Source: a virus
Length of the DNA: 63,866 nt
Strand: one strand, 5' to 3'
Virus record (IMG/VR): IMGVR_UViG_3300010368_000012
Coordinates: 1 to 63,866 of that record
The position numbers and the translations under genes are program-made. The notes below the pieces were generated by a model that was given only the letters and a program-made list of their open reading frames with translations, had not been told where the DNA came from and did no database searches. Every line of letters starts with the position of its first letter. Within the stretch, counting starts at the first letter, position 1. Below, piece after piece: positions 8,012 through 15,484 of the stretch.

Positions 8012-9405
8012 GTTCGAAATTTAAAATTAAAGCTAAAAAGAATGTTGGTGGGTTTTATAGTAAAAATCATCCACCGCAACCCGAATCTCACGAAGATACA
8101 ATCGCACAAGAAACCCAACACTTGGAAAACATTATGCAAAATCATCAAATTCCAGATACAGCACGTGGCGTTGTTGCTATCAAGGTTCCACAAAATCCAA
8201 GTGCATTGATGAGTCATCAGCTAAACGAGGATGACAAAACCACGGTAGCTAAATTGCGATCTACCTTTGATGCAACAGACATCACGGGTGTCATGGGCTT
8301 TGGTACGAATGCACAACAACGCATTGGTGCCGTTGCTGACCGTTTGCTTTCTGGTGTGAAGTCACGTGATCTTACCTTGATCAAGGATGATCTGACACAA
8401 TTGGTTCAGACGGCCCAAGGTTATGATATCGATGATACTCGTAATTGGTTTGAACGATGGGTTGTTCGCAAACCACTCGACACTATGAAGAATTTTGTTG
8501 ATAGCTTCGGTGATGTTGAAGATCAAATCAATACCGTTGCTGGCAAACTTATGGAACACCGAACCGCTTTGATGGTTTCATCGGAAAGTTTGGATGATCT
8601 GTATACAACCACGCTTACGCTTTATAAAGAATTCTACTTGCTCATTGTTGCGCTTGAAGAAGAAATCGAAGTAAAGCAAACTGAAATTGATACTCTTACT
8701 GAAGAGATGAAAGAACATCCTGACGATCCCGGTTATCCACATATGTTGGAAAGCCTTGCACGTCAACGTGATGCAATGGAACGCCAGAAAGAAACCTTGC
8801 ATCAGACGCAGACCTTGGCGGCTCAAGATTTGCCAACGCTTGCCAACATGAAGGATGTTGATCTTCAGTTGATGAATAAAATCCAACAGGCGATCACACA
8901 TATGATCCCTCTTTGGAAAAAGAAGTTGGCTATGATTGTTGAAGCATCTAAATCACAAGATGCTATCTCGGTTATGGATGTTGTTTCTGGATTTACTGAT
9001 ACACTCATCACTGAGGGTGCTGTTAAAATCCGTGACATGACCAAGCAAGGTCGTGACCATGTTGAAAAGGCACTGACTTCACAAGAAGCATTGAAGAAGG
9101 TGAACGAGATTATTGTTCAAATGACCATGGATACATTGGCCACCACGGAAGATAATCGTAAGCGACGTGCCACAGCTAGCGTTGAAATGAATGATATGCA
9201 GCTGAAGCTTACTCAGACCATCATGGATGCTCGTAACCGTGCAATCCGGGGCGAACTAACTAATAGTGCCAATCGCCTCGCCTTGGGTGATAAGCGGGCA
9301 CAGAAGGCTAATGTTGAGGGCTTCCTGACGGCTAAACCTGCTGGTCCGGTATCAGAACCGGTTAATGAAGCAGATCGCAATTATAGTATGTCACCGTCTG
9401 CATAG
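8008..9405 (+). CDS. telA: TelA-family toxic anion resistance protein
   Basis: The family pattern is clear: VMGFGTNAQQRIGAVADRL near residues 95-113, LLSGVKSRDL near 113-122, VEDQINTVAGKL near 170, the long coiled-coil middle with an Arg/Gln-rich turn, and AITHMIPLWKKKLAM near 295. Length 465 aa is close to bacterial TelA (about 380-420), with an N-terminal extension of about 75 residues. TelA proteins are helical rod-like proteins linked to tellurite and envelope-stress resistance. In a phage the role is unknown; with XpaC it could alter host envelope stress or phage exclusion (inference). Confidence 0.9.
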   Translation: MSSKFKIKAKKNVGGFYSKNHPPQPESHEDTIAQETQHLENIMQNHQIPDTARGVVAIKVPQNPSALMSHQLNEDDKTTVAKLRSTFDATDITGVMGFGTNAQQRIGAVADRLLSGVKSRDLTLIKDDLTQLVQTAQGYDIDDTRNWFERWVVRKPLDTMKNFVDSFGDVEDQINTVAGKLMEHRTALMVSSESLDDLYTTTLTLYKEFYLLIVALEEEIEVKQTEIDTLTEEMKEHPDDPGYPHMLESLARQRDAMERQKETLHQTQTLAAQDLPTLANMKDVDLQLMNKIQQAITHMIPLWKKKLAMIVEASKSQDAISVMDVVSGFTDTLITEGAVKIRDMTKQGRDHVEKALTSQEALKKVNEIIVQMTMDTLATTEDNRKRRATASVEMNDMQLKLTQTIMDARNRAIRGELTNSANRLALGDKRAQKANVEGFLTAKPAGPVSEPVNEADRNYSMSPSA

Positions 9406-9436
9406 AAAAAGGGCCGGGGAAACGAATCCCCGGCCC
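9406..9436 (-). terminator. Rho-independent terminator of the capsid gene block
   Basis: A perfect 10-bp stem GGGCCGGGGA / TCCCCGGCCC (9411-9420, 9427-9436) is followed on the minus strand by T5 (A5 at 9406-9410). It lies between convergent telA and the capsid gene and is oriented to stop the minus-strand block, though the hairpin may hinder both directions. Confidence 0.85.
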
Positions 9437-9467
9437 AATTCTTGGCCTTCAAAAGTCCAACCTTAGC

Positions 9468-10688
9468 TTAGAGGAAGGTAAGGTTTGCAGCGTTAATACC
9501 GACTAGACCGTAGTAGTCAGCAGCATTACCGAGCGAAGTGGACTTATTGGTAAGAGCAACAACCGCATAACGCGACATGAAGCTAACCGTTGGTTCGAAG
9601 GTATTAGGGTCCATTACGACATCCGTACTCATGAGTGGGATGTATGGGCAGTAATAAACACCGGCATCAACTTCTGATCCCTTGTAGCCAACAAGAACTG
9701 GTGTGGAAGTCTGTGCGAATGTATCACAGTAGACTTTCATGGCACCGTTAAGAGTACCAACCAATTTAACGTTGACCGGGCCTTCAAAGTCGCCTTCAGT
9801 TGTTCTAGCGAACGCAGAAGTCTTTGCAGACTGAAGGATCGTTAGTGCATCTGGGGAAACGACGACGAAGTTACCAACACCAAGGCGAGTACGTGCGCCA
9901 ATGTTGTTAGCTTCACGACCGATAAGGATCGCAAGATTAGCGAACTCATCACCAACAAACGTTGCATTACCAGAGATTTTGGTCTGGTCGAACGTGTTGT
10001 CTGCGGTAGCCGCAGGTGGAAGAGCACGTAGGGTGCGAAGAAGCTCTTGGTCGATTTCCAATACCATGTGCTGCGCAATTGCGGCCATGATTTCGGACTC
10101 AAGATCAACACCGTGTTGGGTTGAAGCGTCTTGCGTTGCTTCAATGGTCCAGCGTGCGCTCATCTTACGAGGCTTGGCTTCAACCTGTTCCTTGACGATT
10201 TCGACAGAAACAGCATTACCCGGCATACCTTCTAGAGCAGCAGTATTAGAAGCTGCACCCGGATTGCCAGAGTTTTCATTACCAGAATAAGCTACAGCAA
10301 CATCATTTACATGACGTGGTGCGAACATTTCCTGACCTGCATACGCGCCACCGGCAGTATTTGCATACTTAACACGAAGCGAGTGGATTTGACCGAAAGG
10401 ACCAGTCAGAGGCTGAACACCAACGATTTCGTTAGCGATAACACCCGGAAGGACGCGACGGATCAATGGAAGAACAACTTGGTTCAACGCAGCGATATTA
10501 CCTGCTGCTGTTGCGCCGCCTGATGCGTTCTCCATAAGCATGGCATTGCCACGCATAGCTGACATAAACTTGCCAGATTCACGAAGCACATTATCAAGGC
10601 AAACATTCATGACACTTGACTGTTGATCGTTCAGTCCATCGGTCATTGCTTCTTTAATGAGCTTCCATTTATTTTCTACATTACGCAT
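9468..10688 (-). CDS. 23: Major capsid protein, T4 gp23 family
   Basis: Residues 70-115 carry the gp23 hallmark (VVLPLIRRVLPGVIANEIV, then VQPLTGPFGQIHSLRVKY). The protein has 406 aa, about 115 fewer than T4 gp23, as in compact relatives lacking the insertion domain. Residues 51-53 (LME) before NASGGATAAG fit the (L/I)-x-E site cut by the gp21-type protease, so residues 1-53 are probably a removed propeptide. TAGGAGATTATTAAA precedes the ATG. Codons are strongly biased to one choice per residue, consistent with very high expression. It is the last gene of the minus-strand head operon, followed by a strong terminator. Confidence 0.97.
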   Translation of the reverse strand: MRNVENKWKLIKEAMTDGLNDQQSSVMNVCLDNVLRESGKFMSAMRGNAMLMENASGGATAAGNIAALNQVVLPLIRRVLPGVIANEIVGVQPLTGPFGQIHSLRVKYANTAGGAYAGQEMFAPRHVNDVAVAYSGNENSGNPGAASNTAALEGMPGNAVSVEIVKEQVEAKPRKMSARWTIEATQDASTQHGVDLESEIMAAIAQHMVLEIDQELLRTLRALPPAATADNTFDQTKISGNATFVGDEFANLAILIGREANNIGARTRLGVGNFVVVSPDALTILQSAKTSAFARTTEGDFEGPVNVKLVGTLNGAMKVYCDTFAQTSTPVLVGYKGSEVDAGVYYCPYIPLMSTDVVMDPNTFEPTVSFMSRYAVVALTNKSTSLGNAADYYGLVGINAANLTFL

Positions 10689-10717
10689 TTTAATAATCTC
10701 CTAATAATATGCGATGA

Positions 10718-11800
10718 TTAACGAGGTAGTTTCGCACGAAGGTTCACGATGTCTTGATCGATATCTTCGTCTTTTACGTTCTCATTTTCAAAAACGGCTT
10801 GTCTTGAGCCAGTGCGAAGTGATCCTAACGGGCCGCGCTGGGCCTTCTTAGCTTCGCTGATACGGGTGCGATTACGAGAAGCGCTTTCCGTGACGTGGGG
10901 AAGATACTTTTTGAAAGTAGTTTCAAGCTTTTCAGCTGGAACACCTTCTAGAAGTTCCTTCATTTGTGTCTTTGCAGTACCTTGCAATGGACGCAAAAGA
11001 TTACCCATCTTGCGAACACGAATGGTGTTCTCGGTTAATCTTTCGAGTTTCTTAGAAATCACTTCATTGCTCTCGGCAAGTTTAGTGAGTTTCTTAGCAG
11101 AAGCAGCTTCGACTGTTTTACGAGCCTTTTCTGATTCCTGTAGTTTGGTCTTCAGTGAGTCGAGAATAGAGTCACGGCTGAAGTGTGATGCTTCAAATTC
11201 AGAAGCAAATGCCTCAAACATTTTGCGACCAAAGTTATTCTGGCGAGCCTTGACAATATCTGCCTTATACGCTTCCATAATAGTCTTCAGTTGCTTACGA
11301 GTAAGATGCTCTAGGACTTTCGCCATTTTCTTAACGAGCATTGTCTTATCAGACGCAAGCGATGCACGACCTTCCTTCATTAACTTAACGTGTTGTGCAC
11401 GCTGAAGTTTGAAGTCCTCAACCAATTCGCCAATTTCGCGTTTGATCACTGTGCGGTTAGCAGTTTCAAGCATCTTGACAGTTGCTTTAACTTTCTGAAC
11501 TGCACGTTGATCTGCTTCAGTAACAGCTTTAACAGCCTTTACTTTAGCAACGTGTAGGCGATCAACATCTTGTTTGAATTCGGTAAGATGAGCTGTAATA
11601 GCTTCACGTGCCATCTTGTCCAAAGCTTCTAATAGTCTCGAACGGTCAACTTTATACTGTTCTGCAAGTTCTTCACGAGCTTCATTACGAGCTTGTTCTT
11701 GAGCTTCTGCAATTACAGTTTTAAAAGTTTCACGCAGTTCGACTTTAGTATCTTCAGTAAGAAGGTCCGAATTCAAAAGCTGATCTAGAAATTTTTCCAT
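10718..11800 (-). CDS. 22: Prohead core scaffold protein, gp22-like
   Basis: Position 21-22-23 as in T4, and an almost wholly helical, Lys/Glu/Ala-rich chain of 360 aa with long coiled coils fit gp22. An early LLTED (near residues 14-18) and other (L/I)-x-E tripeptides are potential protease sites, as expected for a core protein that is destroyed on maturation. The start has TATAGGACTTAAAACC. Direct sequence identity to T4 gp22 cannot be judged by eye; identification rests on order, composition and length. Confidence 0.85.
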   Translation of the reverse strand: MEKFLDQLLNSDLLTEDTKVELRETFKTVIAEAQEQARNEAREELAEQYKVDRSRLLEALDKMAREAITAHLTEFKQDVDRLHVAKVKAVKAVTEADQRAVQKVKATVKMLETANRTVIKREIGELVEDFKLQRAQHVKLMKEGRASLASDKTMLVKKMAKVLEHLTRKQLKTIMEAYKADIVKARQNNFGRKMFEAFASEFEASHFSRDSILDSLKTKLQESEKARKTVEAASAKKLTKLAESNEVISKKLERLTENTIRVRKMGNLLRPLQGTAKTQMKELLEGVPAEKLETTFKKYLPHVTESASRNRTRISEAKKAQRGPLGSLRTGSRQAVFENENVKDEDIDQDIVNLRAKLPR

Positions 11801-11811
11801 GGTTTTAAGTC

Positions 11812-12438
11812 CTATAGCTTTAATTCATGTTTCATAAAGCCAAGTATACCTTCTCTAAGATATACTTGAGCTTTGGGGTCTTGCCGAACCATCTCGGCAA
11901 GTTTCAATACTTCATGCCCTCGTTTGGAGGACTGAAGACTTTCAACAATCGGACGTGGATATGCATCCGGTGCCGAAGGGTTTGCAACAACGTCAATAGT
12001 GATGATTTCAAAATCACTGACAACTCCATTGCTATCAACATTTCCTGAACCACGAGAAGAAACTCCCATCTTCATTCCATGTTTAATAAGTCCAGTGATA
12101 ATTTCACCAAGACCAAAAGGCATAATTTCGAATTTGGCATGACCATCCGCACCATCCATCCAGATATCCTTGATCAAGTGAGAAACACGAGCCAAGTCTA
12201 ATCCAAGATTATCAGGATGATCACATTCACCGGGAATAGGACCATCTTTATTAATGCGGCCTTTCATTTGATTGACCGCATTAATAATCTCGTCTTTCGG
12301 ATACATACGACCGTTACGGTTCTTAACATCGCCTTGAATAGCGGTGCCGCTTAGAATAATAGCCTTACCGGTCCCTTCCATCAGTTCGACGGAAGCAATC
12401 TCTGGCATTATTGTTTCAACAAGAACAGAACGGGTCAT
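11812..12438 (-). CDS. 21: Prohead maturation protease, gp21 family (peptidase S77)
   Basis: The S77 pattern is present: RNGRMYPK near residues 41-48, GECDHPDN with His74, and GVSSRGSG with Ser127/Ser128, followed by SDFEIITIDVVANPSAPDA. His and Ser form the catalytic pair of T4 gp21. I choose the ATG at 12438 (MTRSVLVETI), directly after the previous stop; an in-frame ATG at 12486 would add 16 residues overlapping the upstream gene and has no better ribosome site. It cleaves scaffold, capsid precursor and internal proteins after (L/I)-x-E, and such sites are seen in several proteins here. Confidence 0.95.
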   Translation of the reverse strand: MTRSVLVETIMPEIASVELMEGTGKAIILSGTAIQGDVKNRNGRMYPKDEIINAVNQMKGRINKDGPIPGECDHPDNLGLDLARVSHLIKDIWMDGADGHAKFEIMPFGLGEIITGLIKHGMKMGVSSRGSGNVDSNGVVSDFEIITIDVVANPSAPDAYPRPIVESLQSSKRGHEVLKLAEMVRQDPKAQVYLREGILGFMKHELKL

Positions 12439-12439
12439 C

Positions 12440-13180
12440 TTAGTATTCGTTATCCACACCAAGTTCTTCTTCTTCGTCATCACCATCGGTTTTGACTAAT
12501 TTAGCAAGTGCTTCATCAAGTCCATCGATGTTTAGATCAGCGAATTCGTCATCTTCATCTGGATCAAGTTCATCACCAGCTTCTAGATCGTCATCATCAC
12601 CAAGGTCTTCATCGCCAAGGTCAGCTTCTGGATCAGCGTCGTCTTCATCGTCATCACCGAATTCCGGCAAATCAATATCAACGTCTTCGTCATCACCAAG
12701 ATCATCATCACCTTCTTCAGAACCTTCATCGCCAAACTCAGTTTCTGGATCAAACTCATCACCATCGTCATCACCAAGTTCTTCATCTTCGTCATCTTGA
12801 AGTTGTTCGCGCTCGATACCGTCTTGGGCATCGTCGATAGGATCAATTTGTGAATCACCAAACTCATCGTCTCCGGCTTCATCTTCGTCACCAAAAAGCA
12901 TTTCACCACCGGCTTCATCTTCGTCATCGATGATTTCATCTGATTCTGGATCAAACTCAGTTTCATCATCTTGAAGAAGATCGTCGATGCCTTCAGCTTC
13001 ATAAAGTCCAAGTTCTTCAGCAACTTCTCTTGCTAAAGCGATTGTAGAACGTGTAAACTCTTCACTAATTTCTTGTGCTAGTGCTTTACGTACACCAGAG
13101 TTCTGAGAAGACTCTGAAAGTTGAATGTATTTTTCAACTGTGCGAATAATATTTTCGCTAAATGCAGATTTTTTAGCCAT
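12440..13180 (-). CDS. Acidic prohead core protein in gp67/gp68 position
   Basis: It lies between the portal and protease genes, where T4 has 67 and 68. Residues 1-65 are a helical N-terminal domain with GLYEAEG (L-Y-E, a possible protease site). Residues 68-230 are nearly all Asp, Glu and Gly in degenerate repeats (DEDEAGGEM, DLGDDEDVDIDLPEFGDD). TTGGAGTAGCTATT precedes the ATG. Extreme acidity fits a core protein that is degraded to acidic internal peptides after DNA packaging. Function inferred from position and composition; 246 aa is much longer than T4 gp67 (about 80 aa). Confidence 0.75.
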   Translation of the reverse strand: MAKKSAFSENIIRTVEKYIQLSESSQNSGVRKALAQEISEEFTRSTIALAREVAEELGLYEAEGIDDLLQDDETEFDPESDEIIDDEDEAGGEMLFGDEDEAGDDEFGDSQIDPIDDAQDGIEREQLQDDEDEELGDDDGDEFDPETEFGDEGSEEGDDDLGDDEDVDIDLPEFGDDDEDDADPEADLGDEDLGDDDDLEAGDELDPDEDDEFADLNIDGLDEALAKLVKTDGDDEEEELGVDNEY

Positions 13181-13284
13181 AATAGCTACTCCAATTTTTC
13201 TAGGTCGAACCTATATCGACACAAGTAGTTATCGGTGAGTTATAATAACCCCCGGTTTTGATTGATTTTTTGCAGTTTTCTTTA

Positions 13285-15435
13285 CTAGAAGCCGCCAAAG
13301 CCACTATCTTGGGCCGAAGGACCATAGATTGTAGACAGCATATAAAGGCGTTTAACTAGTGATTTGCGGTTCTGTTCGCGTTCAAGACGAAGTTTTCTGA
13401 TGTGGGCCATTGAAACTATTACAGTTCCTTCGCCTTCCTCACCGGTTGAACCAAACAGACCATCATTATCAATAGGCTCTTTGTCATCAGCTTGTTTAGG
13501 AACAGCAATCAAGTCTTCTGGATCAATATCAATTTCATCTTCTGTGATGAGTTTTCTATTCATATTCTTCAAATATCTAACCATATTTTCTTTAAGACTC
13601 TCTGTATCACCTTCTGCATATTGAATAGACTTCATGGCTTCAGTTAATACCTTGCCATCACGCTTGAAGCTTTCGAAACCAGACTGACCACCTTGCGGTC
13701 CACCCATTCCACCATAAGCGCCACCACCCATTTGTTGACCGCCCGGTTGATTACCCATTCCGCCACCCATTCCTTGATCGCCGAATTCACCAAACTCTCC
13801 GTCCATGCCTTGATCCATGCCCATGCCACCATCAAAGCCGCCGCCCATTCCCAAGCCACCCATACCAACGCCCATGCCACCAAGTTCATTTTCTTGGTCA
13901 TACTGTCTAGCAACAGCAGACATGTTTTCTTCCATGAATAGATGTTCGTTTTCTAGAATGTCATCTTCAGACATACTTCCGAAATGCTTCATGATGAAAC
14001 GTTTAGCAAAGAATGGAAATTGTGATGCAGAACTCATGATGTTTAGACGTTCTTCATTGAGTGAAGATTCTCTATACTCTGCAAAAGACATTGGTTCGAT
14101 GAATTTTAGTTCAAAGATACCACTATCGATTTGAATACCACGGAAATCCAAATATAGTTTGAACTCATTATCAATTCCATTATCATTCATATCCTGAATG
14201 CGTTCACACATCTTGGCGAACTGGCCTTCTTGGAGATATGCTGTTCCAACACGTCCATCGTTAAAGAGGGAACCGCCATCTTCTGGTCCAGCCATATATG
14301 AATTTGGAACACCAAGACCTTTATTCATCTTGTTGTTGAAGTGGGTTAATGGTCCTTCGTTGGTCCATGCTTGGCCTTCAAGGGTTTCAACCTTTGTACC
14401 ACGACCATCAGATGTGACTGTTAAGAACAGGTCATCCATTTGTGAAATTGGATTGTAAACAGAATCAACAGAGTCTTGACCACCGTGTGCTGATGGAATT
14501 CTTTTTTGCATTAATTCGTTTTTGACTTTGCGTGTATATGACTCAGACTTGTCAGGACGCATCTTACCAACGTCAATATAAAAGACGCGGCGTGAAGGTG
14601 CACGTTGGATTCTGTGAATGACTTCGGCTTCTTCAAGTAGGGAACGTGCTTTATAATCTTTGAAGATACGTTCAAGCATCGAGTCACCGAACGGCCAGAT
14701 ATCATTGTTCTGACCATTACCACCAACATCAAGACCTTCACTCATTGAAAGGTGAATGATGTGTTTCTTCTCAATAATACCTGAATATGATTTACCCTTA
14801 TCCTGTTGACCACCAGCACGACGACCGGATTGATACATGGATACTTGTGGGGAAGCATCGGTGACTTCCATCATGTTTGGATATTTGCGACGAAGATCAG
14901 TTAAGTGATATGCTTGGATTTCTTGTGTTTCGTCATCAACATAAACACCCGTAACGTTTCTTGGGCTTAATGGATGAAGGGTGAACTTGTCATCACGGAT
15001 GAAAAAGAAGTCACCGTATTTGATAATATTACGAATGGTTCTGAATGCTAAGTTATCCCAGTCACATTGTTTGTTCCAAATCTTAAGCATACTGAATAGA
15101 ACTTCAGTATCTTCATGAGAGATGGTGTCATCTTCTACAACGATTTGGAATGGTGTTTTTGATTTTGAATCTTTTTGAGTACAATGTTCGGCAATAATAT
15201 CTAGTGCTCTATGGATATCTGAATCCATATCCATGGCATCATATACATCATATCTTTGAATACGATCCCTACGACCACCGTAGAAGACTTGGTTTAGTAC
15301 TGAGAAATTAAAGTTTTCAGCATCAAGTTTATTATTCCAATCAAGCGGGGTCTGAACCATTGCGCCCATACGGCGGTTAGCTTGGTTTAGTTTTGCTTTG
15401 TTTGGTGAAGGTAAATGAGATTTAAACGATGGCAT
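13285..15435 (-). CDS. 20: Portal vertex protein, gp20 family
   Basis: Recognisable portal features include YDVYDAMDMDSDIHRALDII near residues 62-81, RNIIKYGDFFFI near 138-149, EAEVIHRIQRAPSRRVFYID near 268-287, and VPNSYMAGPEDGGSLF near 371-386. At 716 aa it is longer than T4 gp20 (524). The excess includes a Gly/Met-rich low-complexity segment (about residues 510-590, GMGVGMGGLGMGGGFDGG) before a charged C-terminal tail. The ribosome site GAGGA lies inside the 15-bp hairpin 15443-15483, which could limit translation. The portal forms the dodecameric DNA gate at the head vertex. Confidence 0.95.
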   Translation of the reverse strand: MPSFKSHLPSPNKAKLNQANRRMGAMVQTPLDWNNKLDAENFNFSVLNQVFYGGRRDRIQRYDVYDAMDMDSDIHRALDIIAEHCTQKDSKSKTPFQIVVEDDTISHEDTEVLFSMLKIWNKQCDWDNLAFRTIRNIIKYGDFFFIRDDKFTLHPLSPRNVTGVYVDDETQEIQAYHLTDLRRKYPNMMEVTDASPQVSMYQSGRRAGGQQDKGKSYSGIIEKKHIIHLSMSEGLDVGGNGQNNDIWPFGDSMLERIFKDYKARSLLEEAEVIHRIQRAPSRRVFYIDVGKMRPDKSESYTRKVKNELMQKRIPSAHGGQDSVDSVYNPISQMDDLFLTVTSDGRGTKVETLEGQAWTNEGPLTHFNNKMNKGLGVPNSYMAGPEDGGSLFNDGRVGTAYLQEGQFAKMCERIQDMNDNGIDNEFKLYLDFRGIQIDSGIFELKFIEPMSFAEYRESSLNEERLNIMSSASQFPFFAKRFIMKHFGSMSEDDILENEHLFMEENMSAVARQYDQENELGGMGVGMGGLGMGGGFDGGMGMDQGMDGEFGEFGDQGMGGGMGNQPGGQQMGGGAYGGMGGPQGGQSGFESFKRDGKVLTEAMKSIQYAEGDTESLKENMVRYLKNMNRKLITEDEIDIDPEDLIAVPKQADDKEPIDNDGLFGSTGEEGEGTVIVSMAHIRKLRLEREQNRKSLVKRLYMLSTIYGPSAQDSGFGGF

Positions 15436-15442
15436 CCAATAT

Positions 15443-15483
15443 TATTCCTCGATCAACATCTATTTACAGTTGATCGAGGAATA
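15443..15483 (-). promoter_or_regulatory. 15-bp hairpin enclosing the portal gene ribosome binding site
   Basis: Arms 15443-15457 and 15469-15483 are perfectly complementary (TTCCTCGATCAAC / GTTGATCGAGGAA plus two pairs) with an 11-base loop. On the minus-strand mRNA the GAGGA ten bases before the portal ATG is in the 3' arm. The hairpin starts two bases after the upstream stop and has no good T tail, so translational control or RNA processing is more likely than termination. Confidence 0.7.
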
Positions 15484-15484
15484 T

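Noticed and set aside
12492-12840. Ser- and His-rich open frames on the plus strand opposite the acidic prohead gene
   Set aside because: They are antisense shadows of Asp/Glu codon repeats, with no start signals or neighbours on that strand.
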